Source: Hyparrhenia diplandra (lineage: Eukaryota > Streptophyta > Magnoliopsida > Poales > Poaceae). Taken from it: a stretch of 64,000 nucleotides of DNA. Positions 33,541 to 46,180 of the stretch are shown here, piece after piece. Below the pieces are notes generated by a model. The model had not been told where the DNA came from. It did no database searches and was given only the letters and a program-made list of their open reading frames with translations. A program made the translations under genes and the position numbers. How positions within the stretch are numbered: the first letter of the stretch is position 1; each line of letters begins with the position of its first letter. The stretch is taken from NCBI GenBank assembly GCA_015847255.1, contig JADLZK010013161.1, positions 162,854 to 226,853 of the forward strand, written 5' to 3'.

Positions 33541-33739
33541 CTTTGCTTAGTCGCTAGTCGCTCATTGGTTTTCAGTTTAGCGCACCACTCTAAGCGCCAC
33601 CGTTAAAGCCGGTGTCTTCTATTTGTGTGTCCGCCTAACGGGTTCCCTGGCACCTCGTTATGGGAGTCCGCTAGGATGTAAAAAACATTCTCACTTCTCT
33701 TAATGCAGAACCGGCAAGTGCCCGGTTTCGGAAAAAAAT
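33541..33739 (+). mobile_element. 5'-truncated copy of the same retroelement family
   Basis: The 3' end reads CACTTCTCTTAATGCAG, then hairpin ACCGGC AAGT GCCCGGT, then TTTCGGAAAAAAA. This is the same architecture as the tail of the 23458 element (AACTTCTCTTAATG, hairpin, TTTTCGAAAAAAA). TTGATCA flanks it at 33534-33540 and 33740-33746. At about 200 bp it is strongly 5'-truncated, as is usual for non-LTR insertion. Confidence 0.62.
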
Positions 33740-33746
33740 TTGATCA

Positions 33747-34343
33747 TGTCATTGATCAACAACAAAGAAGCTATAGTATTAGCTAGATCGATGAACACAA
33801 TCAACACATGTGTGCTTGTGTTATCATGAACAAATGAGGGAGTTCGATCGACACATGTACACGGCATAAAGCCAAGTCAATATACATGTGTCATCTGAGA
33901 CGCCTCCTTAGTGCGACATGTCGCGGATTACTGACACATAAGCCAGGCGAGGATGTGATTAGGATCAGGGTGTCAAGTGCGCCCGCCAACACGTATGCAC
34001 ACCACCACCGGAGGAGTACCGGAAGAAGAAGGGCAGATAAAGCTCTCTCAACTCATCCATAATTCAGCAAACCAACAGAGACCCTCTCCTCATCAGATTA
34101 CCTAGTTATCGAGTTCTTTTTTAAAGAAAAGTGACAGCGCTATCAAGCGGCTCCCTCTCCATCGGGCCCTCTATAAATACCATGGGGTGGCCAGGGAAGG
34201 GAGCTCGCATTGTGTCAAGAGAGACCAGAGGCAATAACACAAGCTCTACCCAGCCTCTCCATCTTATTGCGCAGCTTTATAGAGAGCTGAGAGACCACTG
34301 CTGAAGTGCAGCTGAGCATATATATATACACCCTTCATTCAAG
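33747..34343 (+). promoter_or_regulatory. SWEET12 promoter and 5' leader, with TATA box
   Basis: A clear TATA box, CTATAAATA, lies at 34171-34179. That puts the likely transcription start about 30 bp downstream, near 34205, in GGGAGCTCGCATTGTG, and a 5' leader of about 140 nt before the ATG at 34344. No defined effector-binding or hormone element was assigned. Confidence 0.6.
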
Positions 34344-36653
34344 ATGATTACTGTTGGGCACTCGGTGGTCTTTGCTGTGGGAATCCTAGGTATATATATG
34401 CATGCATGCATGCTCACAGCTGGTTTCTTTTGTGGAAGATGTGCTGCATTATTTTCTCACAAAGTAACACAGTTAGTTGTCTGTACCTACTTTTGTTAAT
34501 CCACCCCTGAGCAGCAGTAAACACTTAGTCAGTTTGTCGCTGAATTGAAATATATAAAAACAGTCCTAGCTTTTTTCTAAGGTAAAAGTCCTGGCAAGTG
34601 ACAAGCTATCATATCAGTTCAGACTACTTCAGAGTTGCCATACATGCATGTACAATATATGAGCTAATTTTCCCCTGATCTGTTTATGCAGGCAACATCC
34701 TATCATTCCTGGTCACCCTTGCACCAGTGTGAGTATCTATCAGAGCAGTATAACATATTGTTCAGAACCAAAACAACTGTAGCTAGCTACCTCCTAATTA
34801 TCATCATCGATGATCACCTCTTTTATGTTTTATGATGATCTAAACATAAAACACATATATACAGGCCGACGTTCTACCGTGTTTACAAGAAGAAGTCGAC
34901 GGAGTCGTTCCAATCGGTGCCGTACGTGGTGGCGCTGCTGAGCGCAATGCTGTGGCTCTACTACGCGCTGCTGAGCACGGACTTCCTCCTCCTCTCCATC
35001 AACAGCATCGCCGCCGTCGTCGAGACCGTCTACCTCGCCATCTACCTCACCTACGCGCCCAAGCCCGCCATGACTTTCACCCTCAAGCTGCTCTTCACCA
35101 TGAACATGGGGCTCTTCGGCGCCATGGTCGCCTTCCTGCAGTTCTACGTCGACGGACAGCGCCGCGTCTCCATCGCCGGCGGCGTTGGCGCCGCCTTCGC
35201 CCTCGCCGTCTTCGTCGCTCCTCTCACCATCATCGTAAGCTAGCCAGCTGGGCACCAGGGTGTCCAATAGTATACTTTGGCAACTGTAACTAGTACTAAG
35301 TAGTAATTAATAAACTGCCGGAATATTTTTTTTTTCTGTCGACAAACAGCGGCAAGTGATCAGGACCAAGAGCGTGGAGTTCATGCCCTTCTGGCTCTCC
35401 TTCTTCCTCACCATCAGCGCCGTCGTCTGGTTCTTCTACGGCCTCCTCATGAAAGATTTCTTTGTCGCGGTAAGCACGCATACAAGCGCATTCTTTTACT
35501 CGAAAGATTTGCGTACCATTCTATTAAGATCGAGAATAGTGTGAGTGTTACAACGACGCGCCAATTCATTTGCGCACCAGGGATGGTGAAAGGTTGTACA
35601 TTGATGATTGCTGCCCTCTCTAGCCGAACATTGAGCGTACGCAAGTTCGCGCATTATTCCTGCTGATGCCGGCCGTGTACACTGTATTTCGATCTTTTTC
35701 CCGCGCTTTTTTATCCATCTCTTGCTAGCTTTGCTTTTCTCACTTTTGAAAGCAGGCTTGCAAAGGTAGACACATACGTACAGACTTAGCTAGCTAGTTA
35801 AGGTGCTGTTAATTGGTTTAATACACACTTACTTTTATTATGTAATCACGCACATAGTGAAGTGAAGTACAGGTGTCTGCGTTTGTGTCACCACCCACGA
35901 CCCAGCTGTTTTCTGTCTACTACAGAACCTAACAAAAAGATCTCATCATATAGTATCATACTCTGTAGTGCATATATATGTATATATGTTTACCGGTGGT
36001 GACATATGCACTACAAGTATTGCTTTGCAAAAGCATTGCAGAATAACCTAGCTAATGCGTACTTGCAAAGCGTAAGAAGTGGTGTTGTATAATCAGATGC
36101 TTATATATAGGCCAAACTCCCGTGTTCTTGAAAAGCCTGCCTGCAAAGGCAGTTCATCTCAGGAAAAATCTATTTATCTATTTACTTGTTAATCTCTTAT
36201 TAGGGCAAAAATATATGTAATTAATTAATTGATCCACTACACTCATTGCATGAGCGTCTGCTGCTGTGTATGTGCAGATGCCGAACGTGTTGGGCCTGCT
36301 GTTCGGGCTGGCCCAGATGGCCCCTCTACTTCGTGTACCGGAACCGGAACCCCAAGAAGAACGGCGCCGTGTCGGAGATGCAGCAGCAGCAGCAGCAGCA
36401 GGCGGTGCAGGCCGACGCCGTCGCCGACAAGGAGCAGCAGCTGCACCAGGCTCACGCCGACGACGCCACCGACGTGGAGGCGGCCGTGACAACCAACGAC
36501 GACGACGAGGGGCCCAAGAACGTCGTCGTGGACATCATGCCGCCGCCGCCGCTGCCGCCACTGCTGCCACTGCCAGCGGAGAGGACGCCGCCTCTGCCGC
36601 CACCGGTGATGGTGATGATGGCCGCGCATCCGACGGCCGTGGAGGTGGTCTGA
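34344..36653 (+). CDS. SWEET12: Bidirectional sugar transporter SWEET12 (clade III type), one frameshift in last exon
   Basis: SWEET proteins are membrane uniporters; clade III members mostly move sucrose, for example in phloem loading and seed filling. Five exons: 34344-34389, 34692-34728, 34865-35234, 35350-35469 and 36278-36653. All junctions are GT-AG, and the phases fit. The product is about 315 residues when read across one break. It has two MtN3/saliva repeats and seven predicted membrane spans: VFAVGILGNILSFLVTLAPV, then TFYRVYKKKSTESFQSVPYV in repeat 1; RTKSVEFMPFWLSFFLTISA and MPNVLGLLFGLAQM in repeat 2. The long cytosolic tail has a Gln run, acidic stretches and Pro-rich VVVDIMPPPPLPP. 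The match to rice SWEET12, including the VVVDIPPPP tail, is what separates it from SWEET11/13/14/15. An extra C in 36321-36324 shifts frame just after GLAQM; the next frame resumes ALYFVYRNRNPKKNGAVSE. Likely an assembly error, because everything after it is conserved. Confidence 0.92.
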
Positions 36654-38734
36654 CGGGATCCATGCATGTTCCGGAGCACGACGACTGACCTGACCTGACT
36701 ATCATCATTGCTGCTCGCTTCGGCTTATTCATTTTACTTTTTGTAAGCATGCGTGTATACGACGACCCTATATATGTATCGCGCGCGGCACCACGGTACA
36801 AGTAGACGTATAGCTATATATATATATATGAATGTTCTCCTGTGGTGCCCATATATAAGTACACTGTAGGTACGACGAATGAATGTCTCTTTTCCTGTGG
36901 TGCCCTATATATATGCGCGTATATATGTGTCGGGCTTATAAGGTCGCGTTAATATAATCCTGTCTCTTTTACCTATGCCTGTTGTATACGCCACTATCGC
37001 TTGTGTATTATGATATGATTATGATTATGATCGATAGCCAGAGATGGATGTCCGTACGGTATCATTAGTTTATATCGATCTCTCCGGCGCGGCAGTCCCG
37101 ATCAATAAAGCTAGCCCACATTTTGCTTTATTTTACTTACGTAATCTCTTGGATCGTCTCCATCTTGGTTCATCGATCTGTCGATCAGAGAGAGCATGGT
37201 TGCTTTTGTTGGAGATGAGATTGCGCACTGATTGCACTGCTATTAGTATATAAACTAGTATATTACTCCCAGTGATTGGGTGGGCTAATGCATGATATCC
37301 TACATATATATCATCAACCTTAGCTTCATGCTTTTTCCGGCCTTTTGGTACGGTAGGGGCGTTGCCGCAATGGCTTGTGCATTGCGTGCGTGATCACCGC
37401 ACCCACTACAGATGGAAGATATAGACGTACGTACGCATCCGGAAGCGGTCATGCCTCGCTAGCTCTCAATCTCAGTCCCGGCCCAGAGAAATTAGTAAGA
37501 TCCACTACTAGTACTATATATAACATATCCCATGATAAAGGTCTTGTTAGCACTCCTAACTAAATTGAAGCCACAAAAGCTAGATTGAACAGGCCCAATA
37601 ATAGCATGAACAGTGGATCAGACTCTGATGTACATCTTTGCAACCAGCTCCTGGTGATTAGGCTAAACTACTGGTATATAAATACAAGGGGGACAGGGTG
37701 ACTATATATAAAGCTAGCTAGAGGCGCATCCCGTTGCTAATTTCAAATAGTAATCCAATTTTAGCTCACTACCAACTGAAGTAGCAAGATCACCCACATA
37801 GTAATGCTTATTTTTGTGCACTTATATGGCAAGGTGATCGTGAAGGGTTTATTTGGCCGCATTTCAATCCACTCTAATCTCTAAAGTCTATACGGATTAT
37901 GATGGATAAGACTGCAGAGAAACAAAGCCTTACACTAATATTTAATTATTTTCAACGCCGTACGTATATGTATGGGGATTATATTGTTCATTCAAAGATT
38001 TTTTTTGATGCAAATGGTCAGGATTTTCCATCAAAGCAAGCTATAAACGACTTCAGGGAGCTTCTTTTTTTTTTTTTTTTTTTTGAGCAAAACGACTTCA
38101 GGGAGCTATCCGAGATACTCGTACCAAACAGGCCCTTACTCATGCTCATGGGCCGGTGCGCCAGCCCATTGGGCTATTCACGGGCCGTACGATCCCTTGG
38201 ACCATTTCGCTGCTCCTGTAGCGTGACGGCGCCACGCGATCGGCATGACTCGTACGGCTACCTGAAAGAGCACCCAAAGTTATATTCTTCCGGTGGTTCC
38301 ATTCCATTCCATCCGCCGCCGCAGCACCACACCACCCAAAGCAAAACAGCCGTGGAAGAGCGGGGAGAGGCTCTCCGGAGAAGGCCGGAGAGGAAACAAA
38401 CAGCTTGCGGCTGCGGCGAGAAGACGCAACCCGAAACCGAAACAAACAGGCAGCCCGCCGTGCCCTGCCCTGCCCACCTTCACCATCCCGACACGGCCGG
38501 CCAACCTACAAACGTGACACGGCACGGCCACCACTGCACTGCACTGCACTGCGCGCAAGCAAAGCAAGTCGGTTTCCTTTGTCGAAACCTAGGGGCGAGG
38601 TCCTCGATCGGGACGACGACGTCGACGGGAGGAAACCTCCTCTCCCGCGATTCCATCGTGAGAGGAGGACCTTCGCCCGCGGGGACAGACGACAGCTCGG
38701 CCCCGCGCTGGGCCGGAAGGCAGGAGGCGGCGGG
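36654..38734 (+). other. SWEET12 3' UTR, intergenic DNA and CW-gene promoter
   Basis: After the SWEET12 stop the DNA is AT-rich with TATATA tracts. A possible MITE spans about 37846-38133 (left GGGTTTATTTGGCC; reverse complement of right GGGCCTGTTTGGTAC) and carries a poly-T run at 38066-38084. From about 38280 the DNA becomes GC-rich, leading into the CW zinc-finger gene's first exon; there is a (CTGCA)n-like stretch near 38535-38550. Confidence 0.4.
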
Positions 38735-41700
38735 ATGCAGTCGCTGCGAGGAGCGTGGCGGGATGGCGCGGGGACCCGGGGCGGCAGGCGGGTGGCGGGC
38801 GAGGCCGAGGAGCTGGAGGAGGGGAGGCCCGCTCCGACTCCGACTCCGACGCCGACGACGAGGCCTTCGTCGACCCCGACGTCGCGCTCTCCTACATTGT
38901 GAGTACCCCGCGGCTCCCAGGCCTGGCGCCCTCCTCCCTCTCGTTAGTTCGGCGTCGGGCTTCCTGCGCTGCTGAATTCGGTCGGCGCGGGAAGGGTCCA
39001 GTTCGCTTCGGTAAGCAGAGCAGAGCTGCCCCCAACAGCCAAAATCTTCGCTAGAGTGATTTTGCGAGCTTTGTATGATTAGGCTTGGCGCAATGGCGCG
39101 CTTCAGTACTTCGTCAGTTAGACCCGTTTTGGGTTCAGTGAGCGCTCTGAGGTCTGCACATTCACCATGGTGGTGCGAGGGAGTGCATTTCTCTGTTTCA
39201 CTGTTTGATTCCGGGAAATGAACAACTGGTACATGTCTATGTGGTGGTACCTCAATTGTCGAATTTGGTCGAGCGTTTCATGGATTCATCTCTACAAGGA
39301 AATTGAATGGCAGATGCATGATCTCGTGATATGCACTAATTGATTTCTCTTCTGTGTTAAGAGACCAGCTAACCAGGGTGATTTAAAAGTAGTGTTGGCC
39401 ATTTTTAACTGTGTTAGTTCAGCCGGTGCCCTAGCAGGCCAAGCCCATAACCAACCAAAGGATTGGGTCTAAATCAACCCAAAAAGACGCCTAATGGGTG
39501 AGAGCTGTGGCTGCTGGCTGGCCCCACATTATGAGTTGTGATATCTGATCTCCTGCCCATCAAGTTCCGTATGGGACTAAACATAACTAATTGAAGATGC
39601 ACATTTTTTAGCAAGTGTTGAAGGGTTTACAGATACTTCTATATTTAGGACTGTTAACTGTATGAACTTTTCCCATTTCTACATTCTGAGTATCATTTGG
39701 TATTTGGGGTTGCAATCTCTTCTCAGCATTGTGCAATGATTAGTAGTGTAACACTTGTTGTGATTTGTGTGCTCAGTAGGTGTTAGTTTGAATGGACAAT
39801 TGTCTTGTTTAGTACGTGATTATGTTCCGCACCAATCAATGCTTCAGGACCACATACCAGAAACAAATTTGAATAGTGCTGCTTATCTACACGTTTGACT
39901 AAATTATTTTGTTTTCATCAATTATTTCACTGCATTCTTGTCTAAGGAGTGCTGCATTTGGTTGCAGGATGAAAAAATTCAGCATATTCTAGGACATTTT
40001 CAGAAGGAATTTGAAGGAGAAGTTTCTGTACAGAACCTTGGTAAAGAGTAATTGTTGTTGCCGGTTAATTTCTTTTGATGCATTTGGCAAGGATGTTAAG
40101 CAGCGCACAATCTTTGACAGGGCCGAAATTTGGTGGATATGGTTCATTTTTACCCACGTATCAGGGTTCTCCCTGTTGTCTCAATCCGAAAAGCCCACAC
40201 ATTGCAGCGAACATTAGTACGTCAGGATCACCTTACCAACCATCTGCTGAGGTTTTTATTGACATTCATTGCGTTGTTAAGAAGTATATGCTCTGATGAA
40301 TGTGCACTCATGTGTATTGGTAATGTCATGATTTACTGACGCAGAGAATGGATCAAAGCCCTTCTACTGTAGCTGTGGAGCCCATTTCCCAAAATAATGG
40401 TTCCGGAGCACCTTCAGCTAGTGATTTACTCAAGAAGAAAAAATGCCCGAGTTCAGACGATGAGGAATCGGTTGCAGGTTCTGATTCTTTGGACACCTCA
40501 TTTAGTGGTAGTGACTCAAAATCACTCAAATTTCAGACTGAAGTTTGTCTCAACAATGATCTGCCGAGAGAAAATGCAGTTATATATAGTGGCCTGGGCC
40601 TTGATATTTCTTCACCTTCGTCCATGGAGGAGAGTCCTGATGGGCTTGTTCCATATGAATCTCCTCGGACTATCCTACAGGTGAATTATTGTTTATTGGC
40701 CAAGTTATATTTGTTTAGCTTGTCAAGCAAAACCGTAACTAGAATTCCCTGTTTTTCTTCTGCATCATATTTCAGGTCATGACATGCTTTTCAGTTCCTG
40801 GAGGCTTCTTGTTGTCACCTCTACATGGCAATTTGCTGCAATTAAGAAATAAAGTTGCTCCAGTGCTAAAGGATTGGAAAACACAGTTAGACATGGAAAA
40901 TGTATCTAGAGCATTGGAAGGACGTTCACAGTCTTTTCATCCACCTGGACCTATCAGAGGCAATGTGGTCAAGCAGATGAAACCTTGCAGTAAGAAAAAG
41001 GTGCCAATGGATACAAATGCTATAAAATATAAAGGTGATGCTAGTGCAATTATGAACAAGGAAGTTAACATCCAAGTGCCTGCCAGCCAAAACGAGAAGA
41101 CGATGAACACAAATAACGAGAATATGTTTGAAGTTGTTTCTGCAAGGAAAGACATCCCAGCCAGTGTAAAGCACGGACAGCTGTATATGCAGCCGACCAG
41201 CAGTGTAGCAACTATGAAGGCAGATCCTGTTCCTGCACCAGTTGTGATCGAGGACCACTGGGTACGCTGCAACATATGCCAGAAATTGCGTCTTCTACCC
41301 TATGGAACGAACCTTTCTATGCTTCCAAAAAAGTGGAAATGTACCATGCTTCACTGGCTGTAAGTTCAAATCTATGCTTAGGCTCGAAATACTTGATTTC
41401 TTTTGTGGTCCACGTATATCCATTTTTCTATCCTTCTTTATAGTGCATCAATGTTTGCATATGATAAGGAACGTCTTACATTTTGTGAGTTGTCAGTTAC
41501 CCGGTTAGCGTATACTCAAAGCAATTATCACTTTGAAGAAAAAGAGAAAATCAACTAAATGCCATTTCTTATAACATAGCTAAATATCGTTATACTTAAT
41601 AGTTTTGATATTATCTTGCATTCTAATTCTCCACCTATTTTCACCTATTTTGCTAAGTGCCCCATGAGCTGTGTAAGTACAATGAGGTGTGCAAATGCAA

Positions 41701-44700
41701 CAGCTATGCAGTATCTTTTCAGAATGGGGTTCATATGATCCTTGGATCATAAGTATAATAAGAGCACAAATTTTCTATTACTAAACAATAAGTCAAATTA
41801 TTTGCAGGCCTGGCATGAATAGATGTGACATCAGTGAGGATGAAACAACAAAGGCTCTGAATGCATTGTTTGCCATTCCAGTTACTGCCACAACTTTTTC
41901 TTCAGGTAGTAGTCCTCATACTGCAGGTATAGGTACAGCAACACCCAGCGCCTATAACATAAGTGGACAGTTTGAACGGAATAGGAAAAGGAAAAATGCT
42001 CCAAGCCATGGAAAATGTCTGGCTGAGAGTTCTCATCACACACCATCGTTGACTCCTTCCATGAGCAACCAAGAGGACCCTATCAGAGATGAAAGAATTA
42101 CTGATGACACACACTACAGTTCCGAGAAAGATTCTGTGAGCAAACAAGGTCCCAGGCCAGTGAGCAAATCAGCTGATCTCATTTCTGAAAAGCTGAAGCC
42201 TAAGCACAAGAATCACTGTAGCTTCTCAGATGAAGGTTCTTTCATTTTCTTTCTTTTTTTTTATGTATAATCTGTCTGATACGCATTACTGTCTAATAAG
42301 TTTTCATTCTGTTCTGTCTCCCGTTATCCAAATTTCTTGCTGACACATAATTTCATTGTTTATGCCCAGGAGGTATTATGGAAAGGAACAAGGCTCATCC
42401 AAAGGTAAAGATTAAAATAGGGATTGATCAAGATGAACAGAAAATATATAAGAAAATTAAATTTGAGGATTGGCATCAAATTGACAGAGGCCAGGACAAG
42501 TGTGATTCAGATGGTGTGGAAGTTCCTGATGAACCCAAAGCTTTGCTTGCAAAGGCAAAAACAATGAAGGGTTCACATGAAACTTGTGACATATCTTTAC
42601 ACAAGGAAGATATTGCTTCAGGGTATGATTCATTGGAAAACGTGAAGAATGTTAATGCTTTGGATGTACCCTTTCACAGTGAGAAGAAAGAACACTCTTC
42701 TGATGTAGACATATTAGATTTGTCTTGCAAGAAGAATGTAGTGAAGAAATTGGAGGATATTCAGCTTAACTCTTTACATGGTATAAGCAATAGGTCCAAG
42801 AAGAACTTGAAGGAAAAGAAGTCTAATACATTGAAGTCTAAAGCAAAGTTAGTGAGGTTCAATGTGGAAACTGGAGTGCAACATGGCACTATTAAGCAAG
42901 CAACTTCAAGTACTTTGGACACAAGTCCAACGAGGAAGGATGTTAGTATGATTACATTCGCTCTCAAGGAAGCTAGAGATCTAAAACATAAGGCAAATTA
43001 TTTGAAGGTTGTTCACCCTCATTGCATGAAATTTTATATCATTATGATCTACCAATGTTGCATGATATGAATTTTTCCTTACAATTTCTCTGGGAAAAAT
43101 CTCCCTGCAGAATAAAGGACAAGAACTCAAAAGTACAGGTCTGTACTTTGAGGCGCTTTGAAATTTCTGCATGTTGCGTTTCTTCTAGAAACTTCTAGTT
43201 TTGACATTTCGAGGCTAGATGATGGAGCTCGGTCAATGAAGATGTACTCTGAAACTGCAAAATTATGCAAGTAAGCTATACACACTTTGTCTTTATGATA
43301 TTCAGTTGCTATTACCCGGTGGACTCATTGCATTGCGGTTGTGAAATGAAGAACATAGGTAAAACTCATTGTCTAAAAAGTATTAAGGTAAAACTACAAA
43401 TTTAGATTAGCTTTCTTCTTGACACCATCCAACAGTTAATTTGGATCTGCTAAACTAATTTAATTGTGTCTTTTATATTAATGTAGGCACATAGTGATTA
43501 CTTGTTGCTCCAATCCATATTGAATTGAATTAAGTTTTTAGTGCATAAGGAGTAGTTGAGATGCTGCTGCTGCTTTAGTCATGTTGCTGCTATGGATGCT
43601 TTCATGATTCCACAGAAATTGTTTCTAAGTTTGCTGCTATCTATACTTGCATAGCCATGTTGTTCTAAGTGTGCATGCTAAATGAAGTTCTTTCACTTGC
43701 CAGCTTTTGTGCTTATGAATTTGAACGGTGCAAAAAAATGGCTGCTGCTGCTTTAGCGTACAAGTGTGTAGAAGTTGCTTACCTCAAGGCTGCATACTAC
43801 AAACACCGTAGTGCAAGCAAAGATCGACAGGAACTGCAGGCAGCTGTACAGATAGCCCGAGGTACTTGATGCACAAACAACTTTTGACCCTTATTTGTAC
43901 AACAGAATTTCAAATTTTAAATAATTCAATCTTCGTGAAACCTAATTTATTTCTGTGAATGCTTTGTATTCAATGCCCTTTGTACTGGTTATCATGGTGT
44001 AACTGAAGAAAATACCCATATCATTAATCTTCTTATAAGTCCCCTAAACTTTGGTAGAATCATGAAAGTTCAACACAAAATCCAGCTATTGTGGCCAGGC
44101 ACATGCCAGAAATAGTATACACCCTCTGTCCCAAAAAGAATGCAACTCTAGCTTAGGACTAGTATGTGGGGCATGAAATCCTAAAAGTAGTGTTATATAG
44201 AACCATGATGGCAATATAGTATAGAGTTTGTGGACACAATCATTTACCTTGTTCTGACCAACACATTGTGGACGGGGAGGGGGTGGGGATGGGGGTGGGG
44301 GTAGGGGCGTGTCATTTTAATTGTTCACTAATTTGTCCTTGAAATGTGAGACGTTCTTTGTGAGACAGAAGGAGTAGTTTATACTAGACCTGGTGTTACA
44401 CTTCAGGTAGTTTGGTTATACCTGATGCTGACACAGGCCTTCCACTCAGACTAACGGTATTTTAAAATCTGGAAGGTTTTTATTTGCACTGCATGTATTT
44501 AGTATCACACATTTTTTTAAATTGCTTCTTCTCTTGTAAGTTCTATGCTACATGTTATCAAACTTTAAAAGGGCAGACCCAGTGCCAGAGGCTCCCACAT
44601 GAGTGGGGTCTAGGGAAGAGAAAAACTGAGGCAACTAATTTCATGACAATTTTGTGCCTCTGTGAACTTTTTCTATATTTGTATTTAATGTGTTGCTGTT

Positions 44701-46180
44701 ATGTAGGTGAATCACTATCAAAGGCCTCATTGAAGGGTGGCAATTCATCCCATGTGCCAGGCAATCATTTGCCTCTAGCTGTTCACAACCAAGCTCACTT
44801 GTTGAGATTACTGGCCTATGTAAGTACCTTTTAAATGTCCCAACAGGCTGTTAACAAGAACAAATTGATTTCACTTTCAGCTTGGGAGGACTTTCTGTCC
44901 CTGAATGAGAAGCATATTCGAAATTGAATTTCAATTTGTTGTTGCCATCTTGTTTGTAACTTTCTAAGTGTGAAATGTCAGGGCCTATTTCTAGCAGGCA
45001 GAATTGATCGCAATGTAATACTACAGAATCTGATTTAGTTTTTTTTATATAGTTTTGCACTAACAATACTCACGGTGGAAACAAATAAGGAGTTTGGTAC
45101 TGCAGCATCTATAAGTACTGTGTGAGAGTTCCAAATTATAAGTCGTTTTGGTTTTTTTTGGTTCACCATTTTACTATGTATCAAGACATATTATTATATC
45201 TAGATGCGTAGCAAAATGGATGTACCAAAAAGTAAAAGTGACTTATAATTTGGAATGGAGGGAGTACTAATAACGATATAAGTTGTTAGTTAAGGTAGGG
45301 CCAGCCAGTTCTCCAGCATTCATGACTCCCTTGCTAGGCTATATATTACCAAGCTATGATTACAGTATCAATGGAATTATTGGAAATGGTGCAGGCTCTC
45401 GTTTTTCTTTGCTGAAATGGGCTTCAGTAATGGACGAAAAGTTTTGTTAGGTTACAAGTCGTTAGGTAGCTGCCCTGGCTGTTGTTAGCATTTTGGTTGG
45501 TAATAAAACCATGCGGATCACAAAGGATCTGATCATTGGCAATACACTTAATGGCACCCTTTTCATTATAATGGCTGTGTTTGAGCATAGCAATAGCAAT
45601 GACAGATGACTGAGTTTTTTTTTTTTTTTTTTTTTAAAAAAAATAATAACAGATGACTGAGTTAGAACTTAGAATCGTCTAAATTAGATGAAGTGGAGAA
45701 TTTTGGAGTAGCTGCACATAATTTAAGTTTGACTGAAGAAGAAAAAGCTTCCCCTGCCCCCTGTGCTCATGCTGTCATATGCCCATACCATTTGAGATAG
45801 TTTGAGTAACCTGAAATTAAGTAGATTACGATTGTGTTTCTTAATCCTCAGTAGCAACTGTATATTACTGTAAGGCTGATTTGCATTTATGAAACCAAGC
45901 TAGCATAATGCCAATTCAGTGCATCACCATTCGGTAATAGAGTCTGTATATATTGATTTTTTTTTCTCTCTTTTGGCTCTTTTAGACAAATGAAGTGAAC
46001 TTGGCATTCGATGCAACTCGAAAAGCACAGTTTGTGATTGCATCTGCTGCTGGGAGTCAGGAAAGGGGTGGCATTGATGATGACCTTGCTTTGGTAAAAA
46101 CAGTCTTGGATCATAACTTCAACAATGTGAATGAACTACTAAGACTTGTTCGGGTTTCAATGGAATCAATAAGCAGCTGA
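38735..46180 (+). CDS. CW-type zinc finger protein (plant CWZF family), two frameshifts
   Basis: CW domains bind histone H3 tails, preferring methylated Lys4, and plant members are nuclear chromatin readers. Eleven exons: 38735-38898, 39968-40040, 40121-40251, 40345-40680, 40776-41359, 41808-42235, 42370-43007, 43111-43270, 43704-43861, 44707-44819 and 45986-46180. All are GT-AG, and about 993 residues result with the two repairs. Motifs: FVDPDVALSYIDEKIQHILG near the N-terminus; the CW domain at about residues 395-445 (HWVRCNICQKLRLLPYG, PKKWKCTMLHW, PGMNRCDISEDE) with conserved Trp and Cys; Lys-rich middle (YKKIKFEDWHQID); and a C-terminal helical region (KKMAAAALAYKCVEVAYLKA, LVKTVLDHNFNNVNELLRLV). 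A missing G near 38820-38824 splits ELEEG from EARSDSDSDADDEAF. A lost base near 43152-43155 turns FEAALKFLH into FEAL and a stop. Exon phases fit only if one base is restored in each. Start choice is less certain because an alternative ATG at 38755 is in frame with EARSD. Confidence 0.87.
44120..44374. mobile_element. Stowaway MITE in CW-gene intron 9
   Basis: Left CACCCTCTGTCCCAAAAAGA; reverse complement of right CTCCTTCTGTCTCACAAAGA; TA on both sides. It contains a G-rich strip at about 44273-44309 (GGGGAGGGGGTGGGGATGGG and on) that could form a G-quadruplex in the transcript. Confidence 0.7.
45128..45264. mobile_element. Partial Stowaway-type MITE in CW-gene intron 10
   Basis: Left TTCCAAATTATAAGTCG and right CTTATAATTTGGAATGGAGG are inverted repeats; the right end keeps the GGAGGGAG terminus before TA, while the left has lost its outer CTCCCTCC. 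About 137 bp. Confidence 0.55.

Noticed and set aside
33341..33541. Small minus-strand frame near the truncated retroelement
   Set aside because: AT-rich, TATATA-containing, no motif; chance frame.
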